Part shown: piece by piece, positions 24,302 through 33,121 of the stretch
Layout: the number at the start of each line of letters is the position of its first letter
Numbering within the stretch: the stretch's first letter is position 1
Origin: Methanomassiliicoccales archaeon LGM-RCC1
GTDB taxonomy: Archaea > Thermoplasmatota > Thermoplasmata > Methanomassiliicoccales > Methanomethylophilaceae
Assembly (NCBI GenBank): GCA_030168575.1
Contig: CP115555.1
Span: 62,001-126,000 of the forward strand
Reading direction: 5' to 3'
Length of the DNA stretch: 64,000 nt
Program-made: the position numbers and the translations under genes
The notes under the pieces: generated by a model
Told to the model about the DNA's origin: nothing
Databases searched by the model: none
The model's input: the letters and a program-made list of their open reading frames with translations, nothing else

Positions 24302-25408
24302 TCAGGTTCTCTTCACGATGATGCAGAGGATGTCCTTGTCCGCGACCTTGTGGTCGAGGCCCACGGTCTGACCAGGGAACTTGGCGCTCGTCCCCCAGAC
24401 CATAGCATATCTGAAGTTGTTCTTAAAATCCCTGTGGATCAGCTCGCAGACGTCCCCAACCGTGTTGCCGCGCTTGACGATGAGGGGGACCTCCAGATCC
24501 GCTTCCTGCCCCTGAGGCTTCAGGTATATGCGGATCATGTCGATGGTGTCGTACATGGCCTGCTTCAGCTCCTCCATACCGTATCCGGTCGCTGCCGAAA
24601 CGGGAACGCAACGGAACTGCTTGTGCATCTCAAGGACCTCTTCGAGCTGTCCGGGCTTCGCCAGGTCGACCTTGTTAATCGCCATGATCGCCTTGATGTA
24701 AACCCTGTTCCCCGCCAGTACATCCAGCATCTGCTCGACGTCGATGTCCTCACGGACGACGACGGTGGCGTTGATATGCCCGTATGCGGCGGTCATATCC
24801 TTGATGATCTCCGGTGTGATCTTCGTGAGTTTCACGGTCGGCTTAACCAGGATTCCTCCCTGGTCAGAACGGCTGATGACCACGTCGGGCTTCGTCTGGT
24901 TGAGACGAATGGCCGCGTTGTAAAGTTCCTTGAAGAGGACGTTCATGTTTGGATTGAAGATATCGACGACCAGGAGGATGACGTCTGCGGATCTTGCGGC
25001 CGCGATGACCTCCCTTCCCCTTCCCTTTCCGCGGGATGCGTCCTTGATCAGTCCAGGCATATCCAGGATCTGGATCTTGGCATGGTTGTAAACCATGACT
25101 CCGGGAACGACATCCAGTGTTGTGAAGTGATACGCCCCGACCTCGGATTTGGCACCGGTTAGCTGATTGAGAAGGGTGGACTTTCCCACTGACGGGAATC
25201 CTACCAGTGCAACTGTTGCATTACCTGCCTTCTTGACATAGAATCCTTTGGTGTTGCCACCCTTGGAGGCACGCCTCTTCTCCTCTTCCTCATTGAGACG
25301 TGCTATCTTCGCCTTGAGCTTTCCAATGTGACCTTCGGTAGCCTTGTTATATTTGGTCTTGGAGATCTGCTCCTCCAACTCCTTTATTTGCTCCTCGATG
25401 GTCGCCAT
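24302..25408 (-). CDS. DRG/Rbg family GTPase with TGS domain
   Basis: A 368-residue OBG-HflX superfamily GTPase. An N-terminal coiled segment (IKELEEQISKTKYNKATEGH) is the DRG-specific helix-turn-helix; G1 is GFPSVGKST, G2 TTLDV, G3 DMPGLI, G4 NKVD; the last 75 residues form a TGS domain (DVCELIHRDFKNNFRYAMVWG). Every archaeon has one DRG protein, which acts on stalled ribosomes. Single gene. Confidence 0.95.
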   Translation of the reverse strand: MATIEEQIKELEEQISKTKYNKATEGHIGKLKAKIARLNEEEEKRRASKGGNTKGFYVKKAGNATVALVGFPSVGKSTLLNQLTGAKSEVGAYHFTTLDVVPGVMVYNHAKIQILDMPGLIKDASRGKGRGREVIAAARSADVILLVVDIFNPNMNVLFKELYNAAIRLNQTKPDVVISRSDQGGILVKPTVKLTKITPEIIKDMTAAYGHINATVVVREDIDVEQMLDVLAGNRVYIKAIMAINKVDLAKPGQLEEVLEMHKQFRCVPVSAATGYGMEELKQAMYDTIDMIRIYLKPQGQEADLEVPLIVKRGNTVGDVCELIHRDFKNNFRYAMVWGTSAKFPGQTVGLDHKVADKDILCIIVKRT

Positions 25409-25445
25409 GTACTGTCCGTTGGGATGTATAACCCGTATTTAAGGT

Positions 25446-27458
25446 TCAGGAGCTCATCAGGTAATCGTCCAGGAAGCGGTCGATAGCATGCTTCGCCTTC
25501 ATGATGGAGTTAGATTTGGGATTGTACGGCGCATCGTCGTCCTCGAACATCGCCTCGTTGACCTTGCTGGCCATGTCCGAATATGCGTCCATGCTGGCCG
25601 CCCAATGTCCTGCTAGATATCCTATCTTCTCGTCATTCATTCCTGCGGTGCGGCCATCTATGGATGACAACATGTGCCTCAGCAGATCGTTGTAGGTCCT
25701 GACGTAGTCCGATACATCCTGCTTGAGGTTGCTGCTGTCCTTCTTGATCGAATCGTTGCCTGCCCTGATGGCATCTACCAGATCCAAGAGCTTTGAGCAG
25801 GTCTCCTTGAGGTGCCTCAGACTGGTGGAATGCATGATCTCGAAGGAGAATACCGGGTTGACCATCATCGATGCCTGGAATCCCTTCACGGAATCATCGA
25901 AGGATGCTTTGGATACCCTGTCCACGAGGGCGAGGGATATGTTGCAGTCCTTGGCGGGGGAACGGTCCAGAGCTTCGAACAGCACATGCATGAACATCAT
26001 GGACATGGGGTCGGGGTCACCGCTCATTATGGATTCGCTCAGTATGTCGAGCAGACAGTCCCTGAACTCCTTCCTGTCCTTCTGGTCGAGGTGCTCTGAT
26101 GCCTGTGTGAAAAGCATTATCGATTCCCCTATCTGGCCGTCGATCGCGCATGACGAAGCCAATGAGACGAAACCGTACCAATTGTTCTCATCAAACTCCA
26201 GGATCCTCTCCCCGATGTTATTGAGCATCTTGGGATCCCTGTCCAGGAATGCCTTCCTGCCCATCATCACCAGTGCAGGGACGTTCTCCGGGAGGTCATC
26301 GATATCTGCGGTCGCGATCCTGCTCTTGAATCCACACTCGCACTTGATCACTCCGTCCTCGTCCGCTATCAGGTACTTGCCGCAATCGGGGCAGATCCTG
26401 TCATAGTCCAAAGCACCTTCCTCCATCTCCGAGGTAAGTCCCTCGTCGAGGGGTTTCCTGAATGCCGTCTCGTAATCTGACAGCGCCTTGTCCCTCTTCT
26501 TCTGTATGCCCTTGTTGCGCTTGCCGGACATCATGAATCCGAGATGGAACTCGAAGGCATTCTGCAGCAGTCCGAAGACCGCCTCGTAATCGTTCACTCC
26601 CCAGTACTCGCAGAGGGAGAACATCTCCTCGTCGGAGTATTGGGCAACGATCTTGTCCCCTCCGTCGATCAGCATCTGGAGGAACTCCGAGAATCCGGAT
26701 CCCCAGATCTTCACGGTGTTGGGTGCCATCGAGCCGTCCTGTGCCTTCGCCTGCATCGCCTCGTCCACGGAATCGATGCTGGATTTCGCGTTGTTGAGAA
26801 GATTCTGACGGTCCTCCACGAACAGGTTGCCGGACATGTAGTCCATGACTATCATCATGATCTCCTTTATCAGAGATGCACCCATCCTTGCGGTCTCGAT
26901 GGAATCCGACAGGGTGCCCAGCCTCAGGATGAGATCGCACATGAAGTCCTGCTCGCAGAGATGCTCGAAGCGTTCGAACAGAGCTCCTGTGAAATCCACC
27001 AGGGTCGTATCCTCGGTGCTCCAGTCCTTATCCTCCCTGGCAGCATCCTCTATGGATTCCAGCACGGCGTCCATCGCGAGCTCGTAGAACTCGTCGAAGT
27101 TCTCCTCGTCCAGGAACAATGCCGCGAGCTTGAAATCGTCGAATGCTGGACCTGTCCTGCCTTCCTGCAGGTCAGACCATCCTACGCAGAACCATGCGTA
27201 CCATGACGATATCCCTGCGTTGGCCACCTCTTCGGCTAGGGATGACATCTTCTCCCTGTCCTTATCGCCGTATGCCTTCTCCAGGCGTCCGATGTACTGC
27301 TCCGACAGGCTATCGCGCCTGGTCTCGGCTTCCGAGATCTCCTTCTCGTTGAACGCCTGTTCCTTTCCGCAGGCCACACACTCTCCCTTGCTCATCTCGG
27401 TGTTGAGGAGCATGAAATTGGAGTCGCAATGAGGGCATTTTGTCAAGAGGATGGTCAT
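25446..27458 (-). CDS. Large zinc-ribbon protein of unknown function
   Basis: A 670-residue soluble protein I do not recognise. It starts MTILLTKCPHCDSN, with a zinc ribbon CPHC...CVAC in the first 37 residues, and has a second ribbon near residue 330 (CPDCGKYL...CECGFKS). The rest is mostly acidic and alpha-helical, with repeat-like helices that could form a solenoid. The ATG at 27458 is chosen because the zinc ribbon begins right after it and AAGGTGT precedes it; an upstream ATG at 27527 adds an unlikely leader. It is divergent from another zinc-ribbon protein, and they may share a promoter region of 68 bases. Confidence 0.7.
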   Translation of the reverse strand: MTILLTKCPHCDSNFMLLNTEMSKGECVACGKEQAFNEKEISEAETRRDSLSEQYIGRLEKAYGDKDREKMSSLAEEVANAGISSWYAWFCVGWSDLQEGRTGPAFDDFKLAALFLDEENFDEFYELAMDAVLESIEDAAREDKDWSTEDTTLVDFTGALFERFEHLCEQDFMCDLILRLGTLSDSIETARMGASLIKEIMMIVMDYMSGNLFVEDRQNLLNNAKSSIDSVDEAMQAKAQDGSMAPNTVKIWGSGFSEFLQMLIDGGDKIVAQYSDEEMFSLCEYWGVNDYEAVFGLLQNAFEFHLGFMMSGKRNKGIQKKRDKALSDYETAFRKPLDEGLTSEMEEGALDYDRICPDCGKYLIADEDGVIKCECGFKSRIATADIDDLPENVPALVMMGRKAFLDRDPKMLNNIGERILEFDENNWYGFVSLASSCAIDGQIGESIMLFTQASEHLDQKDRKEFRDCLLDILSESIMSGDPDPMSMMFMHVLFEALDRSPAKDCNISLALVDRVSKASFDDSVKGFQASMMVNPVFSFEIMHSTSLRHLKETCSKLLDLVDAIRAGNDSIKKDSSNLKQDVSDYVRTYNDLLRHMLSSIDGRTAGMNDEKIGYLAGHWAASMDAYSDMASKVNEAMFEDDDAPYNPKSNSIMKAKHAIDRFLDDYLMSS

Positions 27459-27526
27459 GCGACACCTTACCCCATCCCCACTAAAAAAGAATACCCTTAT
27501 TATTCGGTGTTCGATAACAGTAGGCA

Positions 27527-28642
27527 ATGACAGAATACGCTGAAGCCAAGGTGTCTCTGCTGGATGAGTTCAAGGGACTCACCAAGAAGCAGTGGGCATC
27601 CATTGCCTGTGCGTTCGCTCTGAGCGCGATCCTGACAGGTTTCGGGATGGGAGCGGAATGCTTAGGATTCCTCATTGTGGCGGTTTTCCTGTATATGGTC
27701 CCCCACATGATGGGCGTCACGTCCCCCAAAATCAAGGCCGTCATAGGTGCGGTCTTCATAGTCGTAATGCTGATAGTCGGTACGTTCGCGTACTCGGATT
27801 CGTTCAAGGACATGGAATCCAAATCCACTGCTCTGGCCGAAGCGGAGATCCTAGACGTCTACTACGATGACGGATACATCGTCATCGAATCGTACAACAA
27901 GGATCTGTCCCCGGTCGTGGAGGTAAGCACGATCACCGTGATGTCCTTCGGAAGGCCGTACAACAATTCGGACAATGTCAAGGAATACACGGACTTCGAC
28001 TATGCTGACGGCAAATACAAGCAGAAAGTGAAGCTCGTCGAGGATGACTACAACTGCATCTACGTCGGTTACAAGAAGGACGTGACCAAGGACCAGTACT
28101 CGTATATCTACGTGAAGCTGGTGAACACCGGAATAACGCCCGACAAGATCCGCAGCGCCTGTTTCATGGGTGCTGTCGAGATGCTGGCCTACATCGGTGC
28201 CGTGTTCTATGTGATGCTGATCTTCTCCGAGCTCATGAGAAGGAGCGCGATGAAGGCCCGCAAGAAGATGGAGGCCGAGGGAAGGCTGTACCCCCAGGGA
28301 TACGGCAAGTGCAAGAAATGCGGCGCGATGGTCCTCCCCGGAGAGATAAACTGCAGGAAGTGCGGAACCCCCATCGAGGTCCCCGAAGAGATCAAGGTCC
28401 TCCACAAGAAGGACTTCTTCGAGTGCTCGGAGTGCGGAACAGAAGTCCCTATGGATGCCAAGATGTGTCCTAAGTGCGGTGCGGTATTCGACGAGAAGGA
28501 CGAAGCTGAGATCGAGCACGCGGACGGAACCGTGGATGTCTCGGACGAGACCTTCGAGTGCTCGGAGTGCGGAAAGGTCGTCCCTGCTAATGCGAAGAGA
28601 TGCCCCTACTGCGGCGCTGACTTCGACGAGGACGACGAGTGA
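27527..28642 (+). CDS. Membrane protein with three C-terminal zinc-ribbon units
   Basis: A 371-residue protein of unknown function. Two to three helices lie in residues 23-85, an extracytoplasmic domain of about 110 residues follows, then another helix (near 207-227, MLAYIGAVFYVMLIFSELM), and the cytoplasmic tail holds three CxxC...CxxC ribbons (CKKCGAM..CRKCGTP, CSECGTE..CPKCGAV, CSECGKV..CPYCGAD). The last two are near duplicates followed by acidic stretches. The tail is of the zinc_ribbon_2/double zinc ribbon type seen in scaffold or regulatory proteins. Confidence 0.75.
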   Translation: MTEYAEAKVSLLDEFKGLTKKQWASIACAFALSAILTGFGMGAECLGFLIVAVFLYMVPHMMGVTSPKIKAVIGAVFIVVMLIVGTFAYSDSFKDMESKSTALAEAEILDVYYDDGYIVIESYNKDLSPVVEVSTITVMSFGRPYNNSDNVKEYTDFDYADGKYKQKVKLVEDDYNCIYVGYKKDVTKDQYSYIYVKLVNTGITPDKIRSACFMGAVEMLAYIGAVFYVMLIFSELMRRSAMKARKKMEAEGRLYPQGYGKCKKCGAMVLPGEINCRKCGTPIEVPEEIKVLHKKDFFECSECGTEVPMDAKMCPKCGAVFDEKDEAEIEHADGTVDVSDETFECSECGKVVPANAKRCPYCGADFDEDDE

Positions 28643-28650
28643 AACTCATT

Positions 28651-28670
28651 CCCCCGCTTAGGCGGGGGTT
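28651..28670 (+). terminator. Hairpin terminator
   Basis: CCCCCGC (28651-28657), TTAG, GCGGGGG (28662-28668), then TTAACAC. After the zinc-ribbon membrane protein gene. Confidence 0.65.
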
Positions 28671-28756
28671 AACACATATTTTGTTAAGATGCCATCGTTC
28701 ATTCGGAGATGACCAAGGCGAACCGTTTTAACATTGAATAAGCATCACTCCAGCGG

Positions 28757-30787
28757 ATGCCCTCGAACGAAGATGTTACTAAGAAAGCCGCACCGAAGGA
28801 AAAGACGGTCACTGCGCACAAATTGGAATCGAAGCAGCAGGAGATCTCGGTCACCGAATTCTTCGAGAAGAACAAACAGATCCTCGGATTCGATTCAAGG
28901 TCGAAGTCCCTGCTCATGGGAATCAAGGAAGCTGTCGACAACTCGTTGGATAACTGTGAGGAAGCCAACATCCTGCCGGAGGTTACGGTCAGGATCGAGA
29001 GGCTCAACGACGAGGACTACAGAGTCTCCATCGAGGATAACGGTACAGGTATCACCCATAAGGCCATGCCCAACGTATTCGGAAGGCTCCTGTACGGTTC
29101 CAGATTCCATGCTCTGAGGCAGTCCAGAGGACAGCAGGGTATCGGAATTTCAGCTACGATCATGTACGGAAACATCACCACCGGCAAACCCGCCCATGCC
29201 ATATCCAAGATCGAGGGTAAGGACGAGGTTGCCTGGGAGATGGACATCTTCATCGACACGAAGACCAACAGACCGGTCATCACCAACGATAGGGCATTCA
29301 CATGGGAAGGGAAGGAACACGGTACCAAGATCGAGTACACGACCAAGGGAAGGTACATCACCGGAAAGCAGTCGATCTTCGAATACCTGAAGGAGACCGC
29401 TATCGTCAACCCCCATGCCCAGATCACATTCTACGACCCCGACAACACCAAGACCGTGTTCGAGAGGGCCACTGACATCATGCCTCCGAGGCCCAAGGAG
29501 ATCAAGCCCCACCCGGAGGGCATGGAGATAGGAGACCTGTTCAAGTATGCCGCCAACACGCAGCAGAAGACACTCAAGGCCTTCCTGAAGAACGACTTCT
29601 CCAGGATCACGGACAGGCTCGCGACCGAGATATTCGAAATCGCCAAAGTGGATCCGGACAAGAAGCCGGACAAGCTCACAAGGGAGGAGGCCATCGCCAT
29701 CCTCGATGCGATCACCAAGGTCAAGATCATGGCCCCGCCGACGGATTGCCTGTCGCCTATCGGGGATACGCTGATCAAGAAGGGTCTGATGCACGTCCTG
29801 GACGGACTGAGGCCCGAATACTACGCTACGCCCGTCACACGTTCTCCTAAGGCCGTGAACGGAAACCCGTTCGTAGTAGAAGCAGGAATCGTCTACGGCG
29901 GAGATATCCCCTCGGACGGTCAGGTTCAGATCTATAGGTTCGCGAACCGCGTCCCGCTGCTGTTCAAACAGGGAGACTGCGCCATAACGAAGGCGATTTC
30001 CGACATGGACTGGAGGAGGTACGGACTGGAGCAGAGAGGTGGAAAGGGAATCCCGTACGGTCCCGCCATCATCCTTGTTCATGTTGCATCCACGAAGGTT
30101 CCGTTCACATCCGAGGGAAAGGAGGCTGTGGCTTCGTTCCCCGAGCTGCAGAGCGAGATAGGACTGGCGCTCAGACTATGCGCCAGGAACCTCAAGAGCC
30201 ATCTGAACAAGCAGGAGAGGAAGAACAAGACCCATGCCAAGTTCGAGATCGTGCAGGAGATCCTGCCCGACATGGCGAAGAAGGTAGCGGACCATCTGAA
30301 CAAGCCCGTTCCCGATCTCAGCAGGACCATCACCAAAATCATGAACGTGGTCTGGGTGGAGCCCGAGGTGAAGAAGGAGAACAAGAAGCTCCGCACCATC
30401 ACCTACACGGTTTACAATTACACTACACAACCCCGCAGCATAAGGTTGCACGCACAGGTCCCGAAGGAGGCCGTCAACCTATCGCTGTTCTCGGGAGAGT
30501 ACTTCCTTGACATGAACGAAGAGGGCAAGGCCAACTGGGAGATCAAGGATCTGGCCCCGTCCACATCCACCAAGATATCTTTCGAGCTCGCAGGCGAGAT
30601 GGCGGACACCTTCGATGCAGACGACATCTACTTCTCCGGACTCAACCCGGTGATCGTGATGGGTGCGGAAATGCTCCCGGGAGACTGGGGAATAAAGGGA
30701 CTGGACATCGTCCAGACCTCGGAGGATGACCTCGTGTCCGATGACGAGGAGGAGACACAGGAGGCGGAAGACCTTGACGATGAATGA
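28757..30787 (+). CDS. top6B: DNA topoisomerase VI subunit B
   Basis: A 676-residue GHKL ATPase subunit of the type IIB topoisomerase that relaxes and decatenates DNA in archaea. Bergerat fold motifs: EAVDNSLDNC (N box), EDNGTGI (G1), GQQGIGISA (G2), then an H2TH and transducer domain, and a C-terminal Ig-like domain with an acidic tail. About 130 residues longer than the Sulfolobus protein, as in other euryarchaea. It overlaps top6A by eight bases. Confidence 0.97.
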   Translation: MPSNEDVTKKAAPKEKTVTAHKLESKQQEISVTEFFEKNKQILGFDSRSKSLLMGIKEAVDNSLDNCEEANILPEVTVRIERLNDEDYRVSIEDNGTGITHKAMPNVFGRLLYGSRFHALRQSRGQQGIGISATIMYGNITTGKPAHAISKIEGKDEVAWEMDIFIDTKTNRPVITNDRAFTWEGKEHGTKIEYTTKGRYITGKQSIFEYLKETAIVNPHAQITFYDPDNTKTVFERATDIMPPRPKEIKPHPEGMEIGDLFKYAANTQQKTLKAFLKNDFSRITDRLATEIFEIAKVDPDKKPDKLTREEAIAILDAITKVKIMAPPTDCLSPIGDTLIKKGLMHVLDGLRPEYYATPVTRSPKAVNGNPFVVEAGIVYGGDIPSDGQVQIYRFANRVPLLFKQGDCAITKAISDMDWRRYGLEQRGGKGIPYGPAIILVHVASTKVPFTSEGKEAVASFPELQSEIGLALRLCARNLKSHLNKQERKNKTHAKFEIVQEILPDMAKKVADHLNKPVPDLSRTITKIMNVVWVEPEVKKENKKLRTITYTVYNYTTQPRSIRLHAQVPKEAVNLSLFSGEYFLDMNEEGKANWEIKDLAPSTSTKISFELAGEMADTFDADDIYFSGLNPVIVMGAEMLPGDWGIKGLDIVQTSEDDLVSDDEEETQEAEDLDDE

Positions 30788-31871
30788 CAGACAGAAAGTT
30801 GCACTTGACAGCCTCACCGGCGTCATCTCCAACATCTACGATCAGCTGGACAACGGAGACATCCCCGCCATGAACCTCCCCATGAGGTCGAAGAAGAACA
30901 TCGAGTTCGATTCCAGGCACAACGTCTGGACATACGGTGACCTGAAGACCGCACGTACCGCCAAGACTGTGCAGGGAGCGGTCTCCATGCTCAGGACCGC
31001 CTACACCACGGATTTCATCAACGAGATGATCAGGGAGGGAAAATCATCCACCTTAAGGGAAATGTACTACATCTCCGAGGGATGGCATAACGCCAAGTTC
31101 CACACGCAGGATGAGAGCAACCTGCTGGCAGAGGATCTGGAGACAATCACAGGATGCATGAGGGAGGACTTCAAGCTCCGTCCCGAGGAATCCGGAGCCC
31201 ACGTCTACGGTGACCTCAACTTCACCACGATAACCACCAAGGGAACTTGGAAGACCAACAACTGCATCGACGATGTCCCCGAGACGGGATTCGCGGTGCC
31301 TTACAAGGTCGAGGAGGACACATTCAAGATCAAGCCCGGGAACGTGAAGTTCATCATGGCGATCGAGACAGGAGGAATGTTCGCCCGTCTCATCGAGAAC
31401 GGGTTCCCAGAGCAGTACAACTGCGCCCTTGTGCACCTCTCCGGTCAGCCTGCAAGATCCACCAGGCGTCTTATCAAGAGACTCAACGAGGAATACAACC
31501 TCCCCGTCACCGTGTTCACCGACGGAGATCCCTGGTCATTCAGGATCTATGCATCGGTAGCATATGGTGCGATCAAGACAGCACACATCTCAGAGTATCT
31601 GGCGACGCCGACGGCACAGTTCATCGGAATCACTCCATCGGACATCCTCAACTACGACCTGCCGACCGACAAGCTATCTGACAAGGATATCGGTGCGCTC
31701 AACGCAGAGCTCTCCGACCCCAGGTTTGCAGACGAATACTGGGTGAACGAGATTCAGGCCATGCTCCACATGGGCAAGAAGGCTGAGCAGCAGGCGCTGG
31801 CCAAGTACGGTCTGGAGTACGCCACCGGAACGTACCTTCCAGAGAAGCTCACTGACATGGGCATACTCTGA
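30780..31871 (+). CDS. top6A: DNA topoisomerase VI subunit A (Spo11-like)
   Basis: A 363-residue cleavage subunit. The winged-helix domain has REMYYISEG with the catalytic Tyr (Tyr96 or Tyr97), and the Toprim domain has MAIETGGMF (metal-binding Glu) and FTDGDPW (DxD). The start at 30780 matches the family N-terminus; a frame open 54 bases further upstream lies inside top6B. Forms an A2B2 enzyme with the upstream gene product. Confidence 0.97.
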   Translation: MNDRQKVALDSLTGVISNIYDQLDNGDIPAMNLPMRSKKNIEFDSRHNVWTYGDLKTARTAKTVQGAVSMLRTAYTTDFINEMIREGKSSTLREMYYISEGWHNAKFHTQDESNLLAEDLETITGCMREDFKLRPEESGAHVYGDLNFTTITTKGTWKTNNCIDDVPETGFAVPYKVEEDTFKIKPGNVKFIMAIETGGMFARLIENGFPEQYNCALVHLSGQPARSTRRLIKRLNEEYNLPVTVFTDGDPWSFRIYASVAYGAIKTAHISEYLATPTAQFIGITPSDILNYDLPTDKLSDKDIGALNAELSDPRFADEYWVNEIQAMLHMGKKAEQQALAKYGLEYATGTYLPEKLTDMGIL

Positions 31872-31878
31872 TCAAAAC

Positions 31879-31897
31879 GGGGCAACCGCCCCATTTT
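31879..31897 (+). terminator. top6BA terminator
   Basis: GGGGC (31879-31883), AACC, GCCCC (31888-31892), then ATTTTCATT; between convergent genes. Confidence 0.65.
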
Positions 31898-33078
31898 CAT
31901 TCTAATCCTTTGAGCGTAGTGCCCCTTATCTTCATGACAGCCCAGAGGACTGCATATACCACTAAGAAAAGAGTGAAACAGAATGCGACGCTCTCGATGT
32001 AAGAACCGAAGGGCAGGTTGACCACCACGATCATCCCTGCGGTCGCGAACAGGAAGTGGATGAAATTCAGTACGGAGGATATCGCTCCAGAGTTACCAAC
32101 ATCCTGCGCCAGAAGTATGTTGAAACCGAAGGAACGAGCGATCGATGATGCGGCGATGAAGGGAACTATTCCTGCGAAGAATAAGAGCGGGTTCTCGGCT
32201 CCAAGCAACCAGAGGATCGCCGTAGCTATGACGATGAGTGCGAACATGACCGCGATATGAGTCTTGTTGCTCATTCTGAACCTCTCGATGATCAGCATGA
32301 GAACTACTCCCATGATCATCGCTCCCGCAAGATAGAATGAGTAAGCATCGCCGACATCGAATCCCTTCTCCTTGTAGATGTATTCGGAAACGGATACGTA
32401 GGCCAGGATTCCGAAGGCGAACATGTTCATCATTATCGTGAATCTTCTGAAGTCCCCGTTCTTCAGGATGGGGACCATGGTCTTCACGGAACCCATGATC
32501 GATCCCTTGTATCTCTCAGTCGGGATCTCCGAGGGCAGCATCAGGGCCATGAGCGCACATATCAATGCCACGATGGCTGGTGCCCAGAACGTGGCCCTCC
32601 AATCCATTGCCCATATCATGACCTGACCGAGAACCGGCGCGATGACCGGACCCAAAACTCCGATCACAGCAACGATGGTAAGGACCTTCGATCTCCTCTC
32701 GCCGTCAAAGCAATCCCTGATGAGCGCGACGGACGTTGCCATCGCTCCTCCGGCACCTACAGCCTGCAGCATTCTGAACAGAATCATAAGGACTATGGAG
32801 TTCACGACACTGCACAGAAAACTGGATGCAATGAACAGTGCCAAAGAACCGATTAGAACGGATCTTCTCCCATATTTGTCGCTGACAGGGCCCAGGAAAA
32901 GGACACCGATGGCGAGGAATAGCATGAACATGTACATCGTCATGCTGAAGGTGGCCTCGTCGGTCTCGAAATATTCCACCATCTCATCAAGAGCCGGCAG
33001 GAACATATCGGTGGCCAGCGGAGCGAACATGCTGAGCATTATGATTAGAACAATCAACGCTCCGTCACTCAGCTTCAT
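31897..33078 (-). CDS. MFS drug efflux protein, Bcr/CflA-like
   Basis: A 393-residue twelve-helix major facilitator. The N-terminus has APLATDMFLPALDEM, the Bcr/CflA signature of the first helix, and loop 2-3 has GPVSDKYGRRSVLIGS (motif A). It probably expels drugs by proton antiport. Single gene, convergent with top6A. Confidence 0.9.
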   Translation of the reverse strand: MKLSDGALIVLIIMLSMFAPLATDMFLPALDEMVEYFETDEATFSMTMYMFMLFLAIGVLFLGPVSDKYGRRSVLIGSLALFIASSFLCSVVNSIVLMILFRMLQAVGAGGAMATSVALIRDCFDGERRSKVLTIVAVIGVLGPVIAPVLGQVMIWAMDWRATFWAPAIVALICALMALMLPSEIPTERYKGSIMGSVKTMVPILKNGDFRRFTIMMNMFAFGILAYVSVSEYIYKEKGFDVGDAYSFYLAGAMIMGVVLMLIIERFRMSNKTHIAVMFALIVIATAILWLLGAENPLLFFAGIVPFIAASSIARSFGFNILLAQDVGNSGAISSVLNFIHFLFATAGMIVVVNLPFGSYIESVAFCFTLFLVVYAVLWAVMKIRGTTLKGLE

Positions 33079-33121
33079 ATTTGGGCCTCTGGAGAGCGCG
33101 AAAGAGTCCCGATTAATAAAT

